NCBI GenBank assembly: GCA_900088475.1
Contig: FLMG01001444.1
Span: 39,146 to 56,003 of the forward strand
Source: Hyphochytrium catenoides
Lineage: Eukaryota; Sar; Hyphochytriomycetes; Hyphochytriales; Hyphochytriaceae
Direction: 5' to 3'
Length of the DNA stretch: 16,858 nucleotides
Shown: in pieces, positions 12,001 through 16,858 of the stretch
Numbering within the stretch: position 1 is the first letter of the stretch
Layout: each line of letters opens with the position of its first letter
Made by a program: the position numbers and the translations under genes
Notes under the pieces: generated by a model
Databases searched by the model: none
What the model saw: only the letters and a program-made list of their open reading frames with translations
Told to the model about the DNA's origin: nothing

Positions 12001-12767
12001 TCTCGGAGATACTTTTGCCCTCTCCGATTCTCTCGGCCATGACTTCCGTTTTGCTGCAAATATCTTCAATCTTAGGAGCCATGGCCAGCACCTCCCCTAA
12101 CAAGGCAGGCAAGCTCTTCCCTTCGTGGGAGGGCGGAGCACCGACTTACGAATGTGCAACAAGGGAGATAAAAGTAGCATTAGAGGACAGCATATAGAGA
12201 GGGACACATGCAAGTGACGGGGGAAGACTCTGGGCCCGGTAAACTTAGAAGGACGAGGCATAGCAGCGGGACATAAGAGGATCCTCCAGAGACTTCAAGT
12301 GGCAAGCATTGATAAGCTCATCCGTGCGAGCCAACGCTACCAGGACGGCCGAACTACAACTTCCGATGAAGTCTTGTGCCTCTCACTTACTCTCGGTGGC
12401 TTCTTTGATAGGATAATAGTAGAGGTATTCATCGTGTTGCAACCAATAGTCTATTTCTTTTTTCAACTCTCGCTCTCGCTCTTCCGTGAGGCGCAACTCC
12501 TCTTCTATCTTCTTCCGGTCATCCAGCAGCCGTACCTAAACGTCAGACAACGGCACCGAGAGGCAAGGTTTACAAAGGCTTCAAGAGCACAGAATAACCA
12601 GAGGAGAGACACTCTTCTGAGGGAAGAAAAGAAGTTAAAGCAGAGAGAGACAGTCACCAGCCAAGTGAGTCAGCATTTTTCTGTGAGAGAAACAGGCAGA
12701 ATGTTGAGCCCTCAGCCCATTTGATCTACCCTACCTTTTCGATAGTCCACCCTTTAGAAAGCGGCAT
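6083..12767 (-). CDS. COG4: Conserved oligomeric Golgi complex subunit 4, 23 exons, 811 aa
   Basis: Subunit of lobe A of the COG tether, which captures retrograde vesicles at the Golgi. Exons in transcript order: 12767-12735, 12535-12391, 12144-11999, 11751-11701, 11540-11379, 11167-11036, 10766-10554, 10312-10151, 9987-9859, 9668-9582, 9393-9299, 9104-8998, 8897-8818, 8721-8612, 8284-8206, 8040-7946, 7707-7656, 7391-7269, 7166-7104, 6936-6835, 6727-6600, 6294-6206, 6135-6083. Family landmarks: VRQLDLAQSRV (about 113-123), QDYERAAEF (about 149-157), ETESRLKDIV (about 183-192), SCLGNF (609-614), EPWVHSLL and ISEEEF in exon 18, NDPFAQRF (669-676), LGALQLDKDLRAI (723-735), IKDRFDRLSSICEIL (about 747-761), and the terminal LRVDFESADIVLLQLK. 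The length is close to that of human and plant COG4 (roughly 750-790 aa as I recall). The N-terminal 59 residues (exons 1-2, coiled coil) join to exon 3 through an AAG acceptor; phase fits, but this is the weakest junction. Exons 13-14 add a Gln/Lys-rich stretch longer than in animal or plant homologues. Confidence 0.93.
10406..10463. repeat. 29-bp tandem duplication in COG4 intron 7
   Basis: Two adjacent 29-nt copies, 10406-10434 and 10435-10463, beginning GTGCTGATAATCTTGC and ending GCAAGGGCAAT. They differ at a single base (A/G). Both copies lie inside the intron at 10553-10313. Confidence 0.93.
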
Positions 12768-13679
12768 TGTTTCCCCGTTGATGCAAGCGAGAGGGTTCGC
12801 CAACTACTTTCCTTCTTCAGTTCACTTGGCCCGGGCAGCGCCTCATTGCATTGCTGTCTCAGCAGAGGATCATGCCTGACTTCTAGGGAGCCTTGTTCGG
12901 AAGAGCACACCCGGATGCGATGAAACGACGGCGGGACCGGGGAAGCTTAGGCTCGCTAACCCAAGGCTTTGATAACGACAGGATGGCGATGATGGGAAGG
13001 CCTCTCTTCTCTCCAGGCTTCCATAAGCAGCAGACTTTCTGCCGCGTCGGTCGTCAGGAGTCCTTCGTCTCCTTTGTCTGTCTGTCTGTCTCCTTGATAT
13101 TGGGAACAAAATCATCATCGCAATCATGGCGGTTTGCGGCTCATTCATGCGTCTACGAAAATATCTGGACGGCGGCTTTCTTCACAAGAAATGGAAAGTC
13201 CTGTGTGATGGTGGAAGAGAGACCTGTATCGGTTACCACAGTAAGCTTGAAAGACATTCATGGCGAAAATATCAGGAAGGCAGATCAAGGTTGTTAACAA
13301 AAATTGCTTCTCTTGCTTCCTCTCTTCTTCTCCTCAAGAAGCTCATTCCTTCCTCCTCGCTCATCGATGCGGTGCAAGCCAACGTCCGCCTCTCTTTCCT
13401 CCATCCAGGACTCTAAGACAGTGTAGAGAATACCTCTATCTCTTCATAGACTTCCAACTAATCACTAAGAGAGAGAAAGGGAGGAAATCTATTCAGAGAA
13501 AGTGCGCCGGGCCCGAGGAGAGAAGTTGCATTAGCGAGACGACATGACATGAGAAGAGAGGAAGATTTTTTTTGTGTGTCTTGGGCAAGGCGGTTGAGCC
13601 ATGTTCAAGGGAATAGATTGACAGCGGTCGAGGTACCGCTCTTTAGCCTGGTCGTACAATTAATATGACTGAAGGAAGG
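12768..13679. other. Intergenic region upstream of COG4
   Basis: About 900 nt lies between the COG4 start and the stop of the anchored-protein gene. It should contain the COG4 promoter. On the minus strand just upstream of 12767 an open frame of some 65 codons exists, but it lacks an ATG and is out of frame with COG4. A short T-run followed by GTGTGT occurs near 13567. No RNA gene was seen. Confidence 0.5.
13126..13416 (+). CDS. Weak candidate small ORF, 96 aa, unknown
   Basis: A continuous ATG-started frame beginning MAVCGSFMRLRKYLDGG, with a favourable start context (ATCATGG). A good 5' splice site (GTAAGC at 13241) lies in it, and pyrimidine-rich 3' splice sites follow (for example before 13339), so a spliced product is also possible. 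I recognise no family and see no domain. It would be divergent from COG4, with about 360 nt between starts. It could well be chance, since the frame is under 100 codons. Confidence 0.2.
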   Translation: MAVCGSFMRLRKYLDGGFLHKKWKVLCDGGRETCIGYHSKLERHSWRKYQEGRSRLLTKIASLASSLLLLKKLIPSSSLIDAVQANVRLSFLHPGL

Positions 13680-15837
13680 TTATTTGTGGGTCTTTGAAGC
13701 CCTACGGCCCTGCGCAGATGCCTTCTCCAGCTCCTTCTTCACAACGAGGGTGGATGTGGGGCTGCTCTTTCCGCTCTTCTTAGCTTGTTTCTGTTCTGCC
13801 TTTGCCTTAATAACCTCACTGATGTTGGTCAGCTTGTTCTCCTCTCGTTCAAGAGAAGGGGTAGCGGAAGTGCTCCCCCTCTTCTTCCTCCTCCTCTTGT
13901 GCTTCTCGGAGTGGGCAGAAGCGCCATCATCGTTATTAGCCTCCATATCATCTTCTCTGTTGGCGTCGGGTACAGAGACACTTTCTGACATTTCAGAGTG
14001 TGTCTCCGAAGGAGAAATTGCGGAATGGGATTCTGACTTCTGCTCTCCATTCGCCGTCATAATGGTGGTAGGCGCTTCAGCCGAGAGGGCATTACCTTTG
14101 GGCTGAATTTGCTCTTCCTCTGGTGCACTCCTCTCCGCTACTTCTTCAACCGCAGTCTCCGCCATGGCATCTTCTGCCGCGTGCCAGGGGAGATCATTGT
14201 GCGCAGGAAGACCTGCTTAAGGAATGGCCAACCAGGAGAGAGCAGATGAGATTGTGCCACTATTTAGTCTACTGGAGATCAGGGACACAGTCATAATCTA
14301 TCAAGAAAGGCGCCATCCTGGAATATATGGGCCGCCGGGATAGAGCTAGAGGATAGCGAAGGTCAAAGATAACCCGACAGCAGATAGAGCAGAAAGAAGA
14401 CTGACAGGCATAATGTGACGGTGACAGGGAGAACTACAGCAGCGATACTACGGTACCTAAGTCGGCTTCGTTGAGCATAGACAGAGGGTGAGAAGAAGCC
14501 ATTTGCTGCTCCTGTGGATGAGCTGCCGAGGAAGCCGTAACTGAGGCATCCACATCCTCTACAGAAAGCCGCTCGGTAGATTGTGAGGGTTGTGCTTGAC
14601 CTGCAACAGGGGACGAAGAGGTAGAAGAGGAGAGCGGAACTGCCTCTTCGGTCGCTACCCTGTCGGACCACAGTGCTGTCACATCCACATCTATTACATT
14701 GGACACACCAGGCACACCCTGCGCATCCAAACTGACAGAAGGCTCTGCTCCATTCTCTCGCTCTGGGTCTTGTTGACCTTTCTTGGACAATGACGTCTTA
14801 GCTCGGAGCTGAGCTTTCGCTTCCTGCTTCTTTGCTCCTTCTGCCATTTGCTCTCCAGTAGTCTTATGGCCTTCCGTTGTGTCCAGACCCTCCTTCTTCT
14901 TCCCTCCGACTGCCACGTCGACTCCGGTATTTGTTCCCTTCTTTGCAAGATGGCTTTGGTCCAGCTTTACCGTTGCTTTGCTAGGTGACTGTGGTTCGCC
15001 TGCGAAAGCTTCCTTCTTGGGAGAAGATGGCTTTGACTCCACTGCGGCCGCCTTCTCTTCGCCTTCTTTCCTCGACGGAGAAAGAGCTCTCGCTGTCGCT
15101 GAAGGAACAGTTTTTGATGGGCTAGTCTCCGTCTTCTTCTTAGGAGAAGTCGACTTGCTTCCCTGTTTCTCAAAAGCATCTGCGACCTTCTTCTGGACTT
15201 TCTCCTTTTCCTGAAGGGAACGAGTGTCCATAGAATGGCGGGAGAGGCCCGCAGCCACCACACTCTCAACGTTTAGCAATTGCTCAGTACCCTGGCGACG
15301 AGAAACCGATCGTCTCTTATCCTTGTCACGATGGTGGTGGATCTTTTCCGACTTCTTTCTTTCTCTCTTTCCACCTCGTAAAGGAGATTCTAGCGGTTGT
15401 TCAATATACAGCTTCTTATCGCTCAGATCTGCGGAGTCCCATAAAGAATCTTCTCCAGCCTCCAACTTCTTTTCAAAGGATGAGAGAGAGATACCCCGAG
15501 GTGTACCATTATCTTCTCCATTCGAATCTTCTGCACCCTCAACTCTTATCTTCTTTTCTCCTCTTTGAGCTGCTCGAGGAGAGAGCCCCCGTTTTTGTAT
15601 GGATGGAGATGCTTTTTCTAAAGTTGACGGTTGATGAGAAGTCAGTTTGACGGGTGTTTCCAGAGATTTGGGCCTTGAGGCTGCGAGCAACTCTTTCTTC
15701 TTAGCGGGTGAAGACGGAGCTGAGCTTGCTTTCTTCTCCTCCTCCTCAGCCTTAGTGAAGAGAAGTATGGCGCCGATGGTTACGGCAACAGCCGCAATAC
15801 CAGCGGCAATGAATGCGCTGTTAGAATGAGACGCCAT
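13680..15837 (-). CDS. N-terminally membrane-anchored, largely disordered protein with SPxK/R repeats, 2 exons, 637 aa
   Basis: I do not recognise the family. Exon 1 is 15837-14457 and exon 2 is 14212-13680. The 5' splice site G|GTACCG and the 3' site TTAAGCAG|GT are phase-compatible, and the reading frame of exon 2 stays open between the acceptor and its first ATG at 14165, which supports one gene over two. Residues 8-28 form a single hydrophobic segment (FIAAGIAAVAVTIGAILLF) followed at once by TKAEEEEKK, as in a signal anchor. The rest is very rich in Ser, Lys, Glu, Ala and Pro and has no predicted fold. Eight [ST]PxK/R motifs lie at about 43, 61, 151, 231, 239, 253, 272 and 284. Strong basic clusters lie at about 157-181 and 564-572 (KHKRRRKKR). 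An acidic/tryptophan patch, NDLPWHAAED, follows the splice junction. Role unknown; an ER, outer mitochondrial or nuclear-envelope anchor with a cytosolic tail is possible. If the splice is wrong, exon 1 alone gives 467 aa ending at 14434, and a separate 161-aa gene starts at 14165. Confidence 0.68.
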
Positions 15838-16832
15838 TGTTTCTGGAGCTCAAGCCGAACAGTAGGCACTTTCAAAGGGCGGAACAACTGAGATTTCCAA
15901 TAGGGAATGGACTCTTCATACGGCGAGATCCTAAGAGGTACGTAATGGGCTGCTGTGGGCCTTCCCAACGCTGTTTCCCCAGGAGCGACAAAGCGTGCTA
16001 AGGATCAGCTACTTGCCCCACCTGGTGGCGTTCACTTACGTCACCTCTAAAGCAATATGCGTAAGCACCTTCGTATTGTTGGCTTGTCAAAGCTCTTCAA
16101 TACTGCCAAAGGCATTCAATCAGTGCCGTATGCAAAATCTCTTTTGGCTGTGGAAAGCTCGTCTGCGCAGCAGATAATCTGTTAGAGCTTTTCCCTTTGT
16201 CCGTGGTCAGATCTGTGGTAAGGATTTCTTCGGCGATTTGTATGATGAAAGATAAAGGGCAGACACAGAGAGGGGTTGTGAAATTGGCTTTTGACAATTT
16301 GATTAATGACAGAAGGCAGTGACAAATTCATGTCACTTTCCGAAAGCACCTTTGCGATGATAGCTCTTTCTGATTGCCTAGACCAAATTTGACGGCGAGC
16401 AAACAGCAAAGATTACAGGATGTCAAAATGGCTCTTTGTGCTTGTACTTCTTGTACTTGTACAGGAGCCAACAGATGTTAGGCATGCAGCCCACAGATCA
16501 CCTCCCGTAGTAAGACTTTGTTTCAACCAGGTCACACTCTGGCACTCTGTCTCGTTCATTGGTTGTTTGCCCCTTCATTTTGTCTTTTCATGCCTGCCTC
16601 TTCGTCGGATATCTCTGCTAAAGAGTGCTGCACGCTTACTTACCTCTTCGCACGCTGTCTGCCATGTTCCTGTTCTCGATAAGGGGCTTACTGCCTCTCT
16701 TCGTCTCTGTCTCTCTCTCACCTGTTCCACTTGCATTCTTATTTCACTTCTACCTACCGAGTACAACCTCAAGCCTCCCTTGTAGGGAAATTGGTTATCG
16801 GTTTTCTGGTCCAGTAGTGGCGAAGATCAAGG
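15838..16832. other. Upstream flank of the anchored-protein gene, no firm gene
   Basis: About 1 kb without a supported gene. It should carry the minus-strand promoter. The only ATG frame of note is + strand 16420-16785 (121 codons), beginning MSKWLFVLVLLVLVQ, which looks like a signal peptide. The remainder is composed of residues expected from pyrimidine-rich DNA (Leu, Ser, Cys) and resembles no family, so I do not call it as a gene. Confidence 0.5.
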
Positions 16833-16858
16833 TCTCTCTCTCTCTCTCTCTCTCTCTC
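16833..16858. repeat. TC microsatellite at window edge
   Basis: A perfect (TC)n runs to the last base of the window, complementary in kind to the (GA)n at the left edge. Confidence 0.95.

Noticed and set aside
12245-12767. A separate 89-aa gene upstream of COG4
   Set aside because: Phase-valid, but without these exons COG4 would lack its usual N-terminal coiled coil and any good start. The third exon is only 30 open codons and its acceptor lacks a pyrimidine tract. Kept as an alternative isoform in the findings.
13684-14106. A 140-codon + strand frame with a hydrophobic N-terminus
   Set aside because: It is the antisense shadow of exon 2 of the anchored-protein gene. Its Leu/Phe/Ser composition is what antisense of Lys/Glu/Ser codons gives.
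16420-16785. A + strand 121-codon frame with a signal-peptide-like start
   Set aside because: Beyond the first 15 residues it is low-information sequence from pyrimidine-rich DNA, with no family resemblance or splice support.

Overview
The window is nuclear DNA of a unicellular eukaryote, most likely an alga or another protist with calcium-dependent protein kinases (alveolate, stramenopile or related). The evidence is three intron-split protein genes, two of them very intron-dense (14 and 22 introns of about 70-340 nt, all GT-AG), a kinase fused to four EF-hands, and a Golgi tethering subunit (COG4). There are no bacterial operons, rRNA or tRNA genes, transposons or CRISPR arrays. I cannot name the species from sequence alone.

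Layout. 1-1090: GA/CT microsatellites and 5' flank. 1091-5680 (+): calcium-dependent protein kinase (CDPK-like), 15 exons, 546 aa. 5681-6082: short convergent intergenic stretch. 12767-6083 (-): conserved oligomeric Golgi complex subunit 4, 23 exons, 811 aa, rebuilt exon by exon with consistent codon phase. 12768-13679: intergenic, with one weak + strand candidate at 13126. 15837-13680 (-): a 637-aa protein with an N-terminal membrane anchor and a long disordered tail rich in SPxK/R, which I join from two long open frames across one intron. 15838-16858: upstream flank with no firm gene, ending in a CT microsatellite.

The genes have no evident shared pathway. The kinase responds to calcium, COG4 tethers vesicles within the Golgi, and the third protein is of unknown function. 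This looks like ordinary nuclear gene neighbourhood. I found no new defence, mobile or RNA system. The points worth a second look are the DAPK/MLCK-type HLD catalytic loop and N-terminal hydrophobic segment of the kinase, a lineage-specific lengthening of COG4, the mosaic anchored protein, use of AAG 3' splice sites, and a precise 29-bp tandem duplication inside a COG4 intron.
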